Shown here piece after piece: positions 54,544 to 64,000 of a stretch of 64,000 bases of DNA (its first letter is position 1; every line of letters begins with the position of its first letter). Under the pieces are notes generated by a model. It made no database searches. It was not told the DNA's origin and was given only the letters and a program-made list of their open reading frames with translations. Where the stretch lies: positions 28,987,045-29,051,044 of the forward strand of contig CM070603.1 in assembly GCA_036346395.1 (NCBI GenBank), in the 5' to 3' direction. Made by a program: the position numbers and the translations under genes. This DNA is from Hsuehochloa calcarea (Eukaryota; Streptophyta; Magnoliopsida; Poales; Poaceae).

Positions 54544-57527
54544 ATGAGACATGGTAACATAGAAAAGAATAAGCCTAGTTTAGGATTTGTGTCACATGCT
54601 CGTCATTATACTCCTAAACAGGATAACTCTCATGTTAGTTTAACCATTGCTCATAACAGAACTTCAAATAAAATCAAGGATAGCACTTCTGATTTGCATA
54701 CTACTCGCAGACGTGTGTCTCAGTACTGGGTTCCTAAGTCTTGTTTAACTAACCCCAGTTTGAGACGCATCGTTCTTCTTTGCCTTGATTTTCAGGATTA
54801 CCGCGGAAAGAGAAAGGACACGTGGTTTGTCGACTCCGGCTGTTCACACCACATGATCGGAGACTCAAGATGGTTCACCTCCTTCACGCGATCGACAGGT
54901 GATGATTTCATCACCTTTGGAGATGATAAACAAGGGCGGATTGAAGGAATGAGATCGATTAGGGTGAACGACAGTTTCATCCTCAAGGACGTCGCACTTG
55001 TGGACAAGCTAAGGTTTAATTTGCTTTCTGTCTCTCAACTTCTTGATGATAGATATAAGACTAGATTTAAGAAAAATGCTTGCCGGGTGCTTAATTCAAT
55101 TGGTGAGCTTGTTTTTGGAATTACTAGAGTTGCTAGGATCTTTGGAGCTGACTTTTCTGAATCTCTTGCTGGTTCTTTCAAATGCTTGATTTCATCTACT
55201 TCTTCTGAGTTTTGACTTTGGCACCGTCGTTTGGGGTACATTGGTTTTGATCATCTGACGCGAGTTAGCAACCTTGAGCTCATGAGAGGTTTGTCCAAAC
55301 TCAAAGCCGTCAAAGATATTGTTTGTGCGCCCTATAGGTATGGCTAGCAAGTTGCCGCCTCACACCCTTCAGTGACTATGGTCACGACTGACGGACCGGG
55401 ACAGTTGCTTCATATGGATACTGTTGGTCCTGCTAGGGTTCGGTTAGTTGGTGGAAAATGGTACATTCTTGTCATAGTCGATGATTTTTCTAGATACACT
55501 TGGGTGTTCTTTTTTTGCTTCGAAGGATGAAGATTTTGATTATTATCATGATCTTGTTCTGCGTTTGGCTTCTGAACTTCGGGTGCCTTGAGAGCGATCC
55601 GCGGTGATAATAGCACAGAGTTCAAGAATGCCACATTTACTTCTTTTTGTGCTGAGCGTGGAATTGAGCATCAGTTCTCTTCTCCACACGTCCCTCAACA
55701 AAATAGCGTTGTGGAAAGGAAGAACAGGATCCTGGTCGAGATGGCTAGGACGATGCCAGATGAGTATAGCACGCTGAGGAGGTTTTGGGCTGAAGCTGTT
55801 GCTACTGCTTGCCATATTGCTAATCGTGTCTTTGTGATACCTTCTTTGGGTAAGACTGCTTATGAGCTTCGATTTTGTAGAAAACCCTCTGTCTCGCACT
55901 TTCGAGTCTTTTTATCTAAATGTTTTATTCTCAAGACAGGAAATCTAGATAAATTTGAGTCAAGAACTTTTGATGATTTATTTCTTGGTTATCCTGCACA
56001 TTCGAGGGGTTTTCGGGTTTTTAATTCTGAAACTAACCTTGTTCAGGAGACATGCAATGTCACTTTTGATGAAACTAGCCCTGGAGCTAGATCAGATATT
56101 TCAGGTGATACACAGGTGATAGAGAGCATATTCATAGAGGAAGATGATGAAGGATTTGATGTTCTTCCACCTGCTGCTGTTGACGCTTTTATTCCAGCAT
56201 AAGAACCCGCTGTGACTACTTCACTTTCAGATGAGGCTCCTGATGTATCTTCATCATCAGCAGTACCTGCAGAGGTCGAAGAGATGCTTTCCTCTCCGGG
56301 TGCGCCACTTCACATTCAAAGGCAGCATCCTCCGGATCAGATAATTGGTAATCTTCATGAGTGAGTCACTCGCTCCAGGTATCATGATCTAAACCTCTAC
56401 TCTCATTATGCATTTTTGCTTCTTTTGAACCTCATGATATATCACATGCTTTATCGGATTCTAGCTGGGTTAATGCCATGCATGAGGAGTTAGAGAATTT
56501 TGAGAGGAATAAGGTTTGGAATCTAGTAGAACCTCCTAGTGGCCATAATGTTATAGGAACCCGCTGGGTTTTCAAAAACAAATAAAATGAGGATGGTGTT
56601 GTAATTAAAAATAAGGCTAGATTGGTAGCTCAGGGTTTTAGCCAAGTTGAGGAGTTGAATTTTGATGAGACATTTGCTCCTGTTGCTAGACTAGAAGCCA
56701 TTCGCATTCTGCTCGCATTTGCTGCATCTAAGGGCTTTAGATTATATCAGATGGATGTTAAAAGTGTCTTTTTAAATGGTTTCATAGAGGAGGAAGTTTA
56801 TGTTAAGCAACCCCCAGGCTTTGAGAATACTAAGTACCCACATCATGTATTCAAGCTATCCAAAGCCTTATATGGTCTTAAACAAGCCCCTAGAGTCTGG
56901 TATGATAAACTTAAGACTTTTTTGCTTAAGAATGATTTTGAGATGGGTAAGGTAGACAAGACTTTGTTCATTCTTAGGCGTGGTAATGACTTCCTGCTTG
57001 CCCAAATTTACGTTGATGATATTATCTTTGGTGGTTCTTCTCATGCTCTTGTTTCTAGCTTTTCTGAGACTATGTCCAGGGAATTTGAGATGAGCATGAT
57101 GGGAGAGCTCAATTACTTATTGGGGCTTCAAATCAAGCAATGCAAGGAAGTGATCTTCATCCATCAGACGAAGTGCACTAAGGACTTGCTCAAACGTTTC
57201 GACATGGGTGACTGCAAGCCAATCTCCACTCCCATGACAACTTCGACTGTTTTGGATCCAGATGAGGAAGGAGAAGCCGTGGATCAACGCGAGTACCGCA
57301 GCATGATCGGTTCCCTTCTGTACCTGACGGCCTCGAGACCGTACATCCACTTCACGGTCTGCCTCTGTGCGAGGTTTCAGGCATCTTCGAGGACTTCCCA
57401 TCGCCAAGCCGTTAAGCGCATATTAGGTATTTACACTCTACCCTTCTGTATGGTATTTGGTATTCATGTTCTTCATCTTTGTCAATTCGGGGGTTTTCTG
57501 ATTCTGATTTTGCGGGCTGTCGGCTAG
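54544..57527 (+). pseudogene. Copia pol (protease, integrase, reverse transcriptase), broken
   Basis: The aspartic protease motif WFVDSGCSHHMIG (residues 94-106 of the piece 54544-55215) is followed by a stop and the pre-integrase segment LWHRRLGYIGFDHL. The integrase part has the catalytic residues in HMDTVGP (about 55410), IRGDNSTEF (about 55594) and QNSVVERKNR (about 55702), but the frame is broken between the first two. The piece 55588-56202 ends in a stop. The reverse transcriptase starts near 56460, has a stop inside VFKNK at about 56583, and is then open (56622-57527) with LYQMDVKSVFLNG and the active-site motif YVDDIIFG. RNase H begins with a frame change near 57430. At least four disabling changes are visible. 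Confidence 0.9.
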
Positions 57528-59120
57528 ATAGGAAGAGTACATCTTTCTGCTTATCTTTTAAAATTGATGAAGCTTTGCCTATTACCCTTTGGAGCTTTAG
57601 TGTTTCAATTCTTGCTCAATGCCATGTCTAGTTCTTTGACTTGCTAGAATTATCATACTTTCACATATACAGATAAGTCTTTGTTGTATGAGCTAGAACT
57701 CTAAAACAACTCGAACTAAAAATTACAATTTATGGATGTTTTAGCTAGTTGCGCAATTAGTGCTCCTTTTGTGATATTGGCCCTGTCAGAATTGCTTTGT
57801 TAGCTCTTGAATCTAAAATTGACAATTAGTTGAGCTTCTTGTGTTCTTGAGATTCTAAAACTGCTCTTGTGAAATATGAAAAATTTAGATTGTCTTATGC
57901 TTAAAATTGTGCCAAACTACTCTTATGAGACTGCTTGTCAAAGACATGAACTTGGAGATAGTTTGATGATCCAGATGATCTCATGGGGATTGCTTGTCAG
58001 AAATAACATGAACCTCAAGACTTGTCGCCCTGGTAGAAGCTTAGGAAGAGTTTGTGGATAGCTCCTAGTCCAGGATCTTCTTCACTAAGATATACCTTTA
58101 ATCAACTTCTGATCGAAGCTTAGGATGAGTTTGTGGATGGCTCCTAGTCCAGGATCTTGTCACTAAGTTAGATCATTAGTCAACTTCAATATTCAGTCCA
58201 AATGAGAAAACTGTTGAAAAATGGGCGTTTGGAAAAGTTGAGCAAAATGATTCAATACAGGACCTGATTGACTCTTAATATGGTCTTTGTTAGCTTTTTG
58301 ATCTTACTTTGACATTTTGACATTGCCAGTTTCACTTTAGGATCCCTGTTGATGAACTTACTGAATTTGAAGTTTTGCTTAAATTGATCAAATCTATTGC
58401 TTTATTTTTGAGCCTTCGTGCTTAGCTTTGATATATATGTATTATCATGATCTTGCTAGCACTGTTAGGCTTAATATGTCGTTTGTGCAATATTAGAAAT
58501 GCTGGCTTGTTCTTTTGGGTAATCTCCAAAGCTTCTTGTAATCAAAAATTGAAAAATACAAAAATGAAGCTACTGCATTGCACTTCATGCATACTCTTTC
58601 TTATGCTTCTTTCTTTATTCTGTATTTGTTATCTCTGGATGAGAGGAAGGCGTGATTCCTTCATGACTCCATTGTCAAAGGGCGAGAAGATATATCATTG
58701 ATTGTACAAAGGGGGAGAAAATATATAAAAATGATAAAAGGGGAGCAATTGGAAAATTTGAAATTTTCTGAAATCTGAGGATCATAGTGATGGGGAGTTT
58801 TTGAATTGCATTCTTATTATCTTATTGACTTTTCTGAACTTGAATTGCATCTCTTAATTCTCACGATGATCAAAGGTCAATTGAACAATTGTTATTTCAT
58901 ATGGACTTCAAGTGAGATTTTTGACTATTTTCTGGAAATCAAAGTTTTTATGCTTTGTTTTGCTTTATCTCACTTGCCTATGCTATTCTGATGCCAGCTT
59001 GGTCATTTCCATTACTTTCTCTTGCTTATGGACCAAGTTGTGCCTTTGTGCGAAAACAAAAGTATTTTACTTTTCAAACCTCCAAATTACATTTTCTGGA
59101 TTATTGCCAATGTGTTCATC
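57528..59120. other. Copia 3' internal region, mostly noncoding
   Basis: The RNase H remnant (segments FSDSDFAGCRLDRKSTSGF in shifted frame, about 57495-57550) fades into T-rich sequence. A duplicated segment around GAGTTTGTGGATAGCTCCTA / GAGTTTGTGGATGGCTCCTA lies at about 58049 and 58129. Several purine-rich tracts (AAAGGGGGAGAAAA at 58709, AAAAGGGGAGC at 58736) precede the 3' LTR, as in Sirevirus-type elements. No envelope-like gene could be recognised. Confidence 0.55.
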
Positions 59121-59128
59121 AAGGGAGA
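59121..59128 (+). other. Polypurine tract
   Basis: AAGGGAGA directly before the 3' LTR (59130). This is the expected plus-strand primer. Confidence 0.75.
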
Positions 59129-59129
59129 T

Positions 59130-60865
59130 TGTGGATATCATGGGGATATGCTCCAGATCTTAGGATGATGTGACAATTGGCAATGGCATTAACGGTTTGT
59201 CGTTTCACGAGTTTTCGGCAAAGTTTCAGGATCGTCGGTCTCAATGGCCCGATCGGCCGGGCGGCGGTCATCTGACGGTCCAAGATCGGCCGATCGGCCA
59301 TAGCAAAGCAATCGGACCGCAAAGTCGAAGTGGTGGATTGAGTGGGCCAAAAATAGAGGTGTAGGCAAGAGAGAGATTCTATTGCACTTGATCCCACAAT
59401 TTTGGAGTCTCGATCAAAAGTTCTATTGGTTTGAAAATTCCAGAGGTTTGATTTTTGAGAGGAAAATGGCTAAGTCGTGGTGGCGGTCCGACCGCCCATA
59501 GGTGGCGGTCAAGCCGGCCGAGTGGTGGCGACCGCACCGCCCGGGGCGATGCGGTTTCACTTTGATCGTCGCCCGTCGTGGCGGCGTTGTTCGGTTGTTA
59601 GGTCAAAGTCATGAGTTTCAGGGCATATATGTTGTGTGAGGCATATTTTGACTAACATGGGTCAAGTTGTGAAGAACTTGTTCCCAAATTCAGTTTACTT
59701 GTCTATTGTTGTGCAGGTTGTTTGGTGGTCAACGACGGTCAACGGCGAGGATGATCGGGACTAGGCTTGGAGAACTGAGGTCCAGAACGATCGACGATGC
59801 TGGGTGAGGTCAATGTACTCAAGCGTGGTGCAAGATGAACAAGGGTGACCTATTAGCTAATCCGAGGCGCAAGATGGCGCAAGGTGTAGCTAGTTAGGTC
59901 AAGAGGTGTTAAAGACGACGCATTAAAATGTGTGCGTAAGTGTTCCATTTGTTTTGGGCCTTAACGGGAGCCCAATAGAGTCAAACTTCTAGAAGGTCTA
60001 ACCCTTCACTATAAATAGGAGAGGGAGGTGGCTGCACCTCCTCTTCGTCTCTTTTGTTATTTTTGTAAACCCTAATTTTCTTAGGGAGAGCTTTTGTGGA
60101 GGCTAGGGTTCTTGATAGTTTGATGTGATTTTCGTGCTCTTAGATTGAGTATTGTCCTCCATTGATGGAGAGGCTGTAAGCCCATATCATATCAATCAAT
60201 CAAAGGAAAGTTTGATCAATGTTTTGTCTCATTGCGTTCTTTCTCTATATTTGATGATTTTGAGTCTTTCTTTGATCCGTGAGTTTTTAATTGAATTCTT
60301 CACGTGATCTAGCTTGTTGTGACGTGTGGGAACCTATCTAGGATCATCAATCACCCACGAGCAAGATATTGGATCAAGTTTTCGTTTTGACTCGGTTTTG
60401 AACCCTTCTTTGAACAAACGGAAAAGGATCTTTATTCTTCCAATAATTATCACAATCTTCGATTGGAATAGCTTTTTGATATCATAGAGAATGTGTGTTC
60501 TAAGTTTCATTAAGTTTGGAGTTGTAGATCAAAAGTTTCATCTATTTGCAACTTCGTTATCGGGCTGTTTGATCTGCTCGGTGGCGGTGCCGACCGCCAA
60601 AGATCACCGGTCGACCGGAGGAAATCGGTCCGACCGCCCTTGAGCCAGCGGTCAGACCACCAATGCATTGAATTGTTTCAATCTTTGTTGATTTTGTCGT
60701 ATTGCTTAGGGGTTTGAATTGGATTCAATATTAGTCTTCCGCTGTACTGATATATTGATCTTCATAGATTCCATAGCTACTGGAGTGAAATATTGTTGAA
60801 TCAATTATTTGTGAAAAAGTGAGCGTGCTCCTATTCACCCCTCTAGTCGCCTTTTCGGTCCAACA
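59130..60865 (+). repeat. Copia 3' LTR (1736 bp)
   Basis: Same start and end as the 5' LTR and nearly identical over most of its length. The differences concentrate in the CGGTCAGACCGG-type clusters (59240-59330, 59485-59555, 60580-60625), where small deletions and changes have accumulated. TATA box ACTATAAATAGG at about 60009-60020. Confidence 0.95.
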
Positions 60866-61423
60866 GATGATCATTTGGTTTCTTACGGTGATCTTGCTTA
60901 CTATGATATGTGTGAATGCATCTAGGGTCATCTTTTATCCACGAGCATGTTTTGGAATAAAAGTTTTATTTTTCTATGTTCTTGTACCCCCTCATCTATG
61001 AAATTTATGAAACTTTGGCTTTGATCTTCCTGGTTGTCAATTAGAATAGGTTTACAACCTTCTTGATGAACTATAGTTAAAATTTGAGGAGATTTAAATT
61101 ATCGGATCAAAAGTTGAGTCGATTTGTGATTTTAATTTCGTGTTGATTTCATTATTCATTGAGCTGGAGGTCAGACTGCTCTTGGTGAGAGGTTTGACTG
61201 CTAGGCCAACAGTCAGACAGCCCAACCTAAGAGATCTGAATGCCCGACTCACTTTGATTTGAGTTTTCGTTGTTTTTGTTGTTGTGCGGTTTTCAATTGG
61301 ATTCAAAACAAGATTGTGTTTGTTTATTGATCTTTATAGCTTTTATAACTATTGAAGAGAAAATTAAGTTAAATCTGATCAAAATGAAAAAGAGCCTCCT
61401 CTGGTCACCGTTTTAGTCCAACA

Positions 61424-61693
61424 GTTTAGACAAAATAATGACAGAATTAATGAGAAGTGAACTGTGGGCAAAACTGCAGCAAGTAACATCACTGTCATGC
61501 ATGAGTGCAAGCTGCAACGGCTGCATACATGCAAAACAACTGATTTTGCCTTCGGTTGCCATGCTAAGTTATTTGGGCATTGAGGGAAATTAAAGATTAA
61601 CACACATTATCTTTCACCTCCAAAGATTTTTTGGAGAGAAGAATGATTTTTTTTTTCTTGGAGAAAGACTGAATTAACTTTCCCTGTCACTTG
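61424..61693 (-). other. 3' untranslated/terminator region of the GH127 gene
   Basis: Only 270 bp separate the stop codon from the solo LTR. The poly(A) site must therefore lie here or inside the LTR. No single clear AATAAA was identified. Confidence 0.4.
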
Positions 61694-63849
61694 TCAGGCC
61701 CCAAGGTTGAAGTAGATGGTGTAGAATTCATCCCTCAAGGTGAACAATGGCTCCAGGAGGAAGTTCCTCCTCACCCCCTTGGCGGCGAAGCTGACCGGAT
61801 GGTACCGCCGCAACGGCTCGGCCTGCGCAAAGCTCGCCGCCTGCTGAAACCCCGCTCTGCTGTGCTTCAGAGCGCCCCTGCAACCGACCTGAACCTTTGC
61901 ACCGGCGGAGCGATCCATGCCGGTCACCAAGAAGCACCCCGGCTTGGTCCCGAGCTCGAGGGAGACCGAATTGGGCTTCCCGTCGAGCCCGGGGACGATG
62001 TTGAACAGAGAATCAGAGCTCTTCTCTACAGACACCGTCAGGCTGTTGGTGATCACCATCCCTGGCAGGTCGAACGGCTCGATCATCGCGGAAGTGAACT
62101 TCGTGGCAGAACCATTGATGGCCTGTCGTTTGGTCGAGCCCTGGGGCAGAACTCTGAATGTTGCGTGGACGGCGGCGTCGCTTCCGCCGCCTTCGGGCCG
62201 CTCCTGCATCGTCAGGGAGGCGTTTACGGTTGAGAGGATGAAGGTGTTGCCGTCGGATTCTTGCATGAGTGTCACCAGCTGGGAGTTGTGTGACGACGGG
62301 ACAGGGGTGATCCAGTCTGAAACTGCTGCGGCATTGCCGGTTTTCGCGTCCCAATCTCTGGTGGTGAGGCCGGCGAGGAGGAATGGTCCGAATAGGACTG
62401 CTTGTAGAGATGCAAACTCTGACCGATCATCTGAAGATATCACTTACAATCAGTCTGGTATGAAGACTCTGGTTCCATTTATCATATTAGATATTGGTTC
62501 GGGGTACTAATTTATTTTAGTAGGATAAGTTAGTATAGTAGTACATAAACATGGTGAACTATTGGTTTTAAAAAAACATGGTGAACTATGGATTGACATG
62601 ATAAATTATTGTGTTGACTTCATAGTTACTGATTGATATTGATGCATAGTAAAAAATAATCTAAAATCTAGACCTTTTATTGCTTCTGTCCTTAGGTTAA
62701 TAGGTAGCTGGAGTGACAAATGATCACCACTATCCCACTGCTTGCTGATTGTGAGGAAAGTCCCTGATAAAAGAGCAAGGTTAAGCTGTAATTCATCGAA
62801 CATTTAGAGGATGGCAATTTTTTCTCACATGCCTATGAGCATACCTGGAGATGCTAATTGCAAATCTTTGTCATTCAGAGTTGCTTTTGCACCATTCACA
62901 AATGTCCATGATGGTATTCTCACATTCAGTGTTGCAAATTGACCGTTTGTCTGCATAACAGAAAGCAAACTGACTAAACACTGATCCTTTGCAAAGAATT
63001 ATCATCGAAAAAACTTTCCTGTCATATAGCATGATGATCTCATATAGATTTACCTTTGCGGAGATGGAGAGTGAAACTTGAAGATACTGATCCGATGAGC
63101 TAAGGGGCTTCAGTTGCTGAGTAACAATAAGACCTGCAGTTTTCCAGTTGAACGTGCTCGGTACGTACTGAATGATGTATAGCGCCGGCTTGTCTCCTTT
63201 CTCTTCAAAGTAGATAGAATCCCCAAGCTTGGAAAATGATTCTATCCCTGCAAATACAAATCGAAACAATTGAGAACCTTACATTATATTGCCAGTTCTG
63301 AAACTAAGAACTGTTTACTTACCAGTCCCATAACAGCACCAAAATGAATCATACTGTGTTCCCCAGCCATGGTAGCTCACTGCTTTTGATCTTCCAGGGC
63401 CCTGGGGCAGCATGTAGATCATCACACCAGGATCCCTTCCTCTTTGAATGCTGAGGACACCGTTTATCAGCGCTCGCTCATAGTAGTCCGCATACGCTAT
63501 TTCCTTTGTCCATCTGAATAGGTGGCGAGAAACCTGCACACTTTCTTTAGCACACTGTATCTCTTGAGATGAAAAACTGGACTAGTAAGTTAGTTTGATG
63601 GTCATGAACAAGTAAATCACCTTAAGCATGTTGTAGGTAGTGCAAGACTCCTCATTCTCAGTGGTCAGAGTCTCAGCTAAACGCTTTGGATTGGACCTGA
63701 CAAAACCATTTCAAACATGACATGTCTGACAAAGACAATTGCAAACTTCAAGCATCTAAAATTCATTACCAGAACTCACTGACAGATGTACCACCCGTTG
63801 CATAGCTATGAGAAGAATTCACTATGTCCATAAAGAATGTTGCAATTTC
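61694..63849 (-). CDS. Beta-L-arabinofuranosidase-like protein, GH127 (DUF1680), 3' part of gene
   Basis: Seven minus-strand exons, joined in phase: 63849-63770, 63696-63621, 63533-63323, 63247-63054, 62950-62845, 62763-62674 and 62430-61694 (stop 61696-61694). All introns are GT-AG. They give 497 residues, the C-terminal part of a protein of about 860; the 5' exons lie beyond the window. GH127 enzymes release beta-L-arabinofuranose, for example from hydroxyproline-linked arabino-oligosaccharides of wall glycoproteins. Visible landmarks, counted in this fragment, are YATGGTSVSEFW (16-27, with the probable acid/base Glu), TENEESCTTYNMLK (39-52, Zn-binding Glu43 and Cys45) and FWCCYGTG (116-123, with the nucleophile and Zn-binding Cys pair 118-119). 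A beta-rich C-terminal domain follows, with LQAVLFGPFLLAGL. No break is seen, so the gene looks functional. A secreted or wall location is expected, but the signal peptide is outside the window. Confidence 0.92.
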
Positions 63850-64000
63850 CTGTTTCATGAATTAGGCTTATGGTCAGATTCACCCTGATTCACTCAAGTT
63901 GCATCAAGAGAACAGCTATTGACAAGAAAGAAAGAGCACAATGTAACGGTGAGATAGAAAGGTAGTGCAGTAGTTTCTCGAGATAAAAAGTATGTACTCA

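Larger units (their letters stand above)
50664..60865 (+). mobile_element. Ty1/copia retrotransposon, full length (10.2 kb), Sirevirus-like
   Basis: Two LTRs (50664-52432 and 59130-60865) begin TGTGGATATC and end TCCAACA. A tRNA-Met primer-binding site follows the 5' LTR. A purine tract precedes the 3' LTR, and a perfect GATGA duplication flanks the whole element. Internal order is gag, protease, integrase, reverse transcriptase and RNase H, the copia order. The long gag with a coiled coil, the long noncoding stretch after pol with several A/G-rich tracts, and the palindrome-like CGGTCAGACCGG repeats in the LTRs all suggest the Sirevirus lineage. Stops and frameshifts in gag and pol make it nonautonomous. 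It is inserted in an older solo LTR of a related family. Confidence 0.95.
50659..60870. repeat. Target-site duplication GATGA of the copia element
   Basis: GATGA at 50659-50663 and again at 60866-60870, directly flanking the LTRs. Confidence 0.95.
49350..61423 (+). mobile_element. Solo copia LTR (about 1.87 kb) split by a younger copia element
   Basis: 49350-50663 resembles the first part of the LTR at 50664-52432, and 60866-61423 resembles its last part. Both keep the same order of segments: GTGGATATACTCGTAATCTT, GGTCAAGTTGTGAAGAACTT, AACGGCGAGGATGCTCA, CTATAAATAGG, and at the far end the shared sequence TTTTAGTCCAACA. Joined at the GATGA target site they make one LTR with no internal domain, so it is a solo LTR. 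It is clearly diverged from the inserted element and thus belongs to an older, related family. Flanking 5-bp sequences (ATTCA and GTTTA) do not match, so its own target-site duplication has decayed. Confidence 0.85.

Noticed and set aside
58447..58701. 84-codon frame with hydrophobic stretches between pol and the 3' LTR, considered as an envelope-like gene
   Set aside because: Too short, AT-rich, with no heptad or fusion features and no continuity with flanking frames.
61691..62510. Plus-strand frames of up to 197 codons
   Set aside because: Antisense shadows of the large last exon of the GH127 gene.

Overview
The window is nuclear DNA from a grass (Poaceae). Three things point there: a stress-associated A20/AN1 protein that looks like rice SAP8, CACTA transposons with the grass-type TTTGCCGAGTG/CACTCGGCAAA subterminal repeats, and a landscape of nested Ty3/gypsy, Ty1/copia, CACTA and Mutator-like elements. 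I cannot name the species. Transposons and their remains fill most of the window. I support three host protein genes: a 58-residue arabinogalactan peptide at about 27.7 kb (minus strand), the SAP8-like gene at 46.6-47.1 kb (plus strand), and the 3' half of a GH127 (DUF1680) beta-L-arabinofuranosidase gene at 61.7-63.85 kb (minus strand), which runs off the right edge.

Layout. 0-3.25 kb: a scrambled Ty3/gypsy pol (reverse transcriptase and RNase H on minus, integrase tail on plus) with LTR remains, closed by the right end of a CACTA-type element. 3.25-5.67 kb: a minus-strand gypsy LTR cut by that element. 7.0-7.4 kb: a foldback element. A 170-bp repeat follows the foldback and also opens the window. 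11.57-11.92 kb: the 3' end of a LINE-type RNase H reading frame, interrupted by a 6.8-kb CACTA element (11.93-18.7 kb) that carries decayed TNP2-type transposase and accessory reading frames on minus. 18.9-22.3 kb: two gypsy LTR remnants in opposite orientation. 25.4-25.9 kb: the right end of a second CACTA family with a CTCGGGA motif. 30.5-31.3 kb: a large imperfect inverted repeat with a small element nested in it.

33.34-41.70 kb is one long Mutator-like element. It has inverted ends, a decayed MULE transposase, a plant-mobile-domain-like reading frame, a 13-copy minisatellite of about 57 bp and a further reading frame. The sequence it interrupts is also present uninterrupted inside the element (38.3-38.88 kb).

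49.35-61.42 kb is a nested pair. A complete Sirevirus-like Ty1/copia element (50,664-60,865) has two LTRs of about 1.75 kb, a primer-binding site, a polypurine tract and a perfect GATGA target-site duplication. It sits inside a solo LTR of a related copia family. This nest separates the SAP8-like gene from the GH127 gene, and the solo LTR ends only about 270 bp past the GH127 stop codon.

The three host genes do not form a pathway. SAP8-type proteins act in stress responses. AG-peptides and GH127 enzymes both concern hydroxyproline-rich cell-wall glycoproteins, but nothing here shows that they act together. Exon limits and element borders were read by eye from splice signals, reading frame and repeat structure. 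Family assignments rest on recognised motifs, not on searches.
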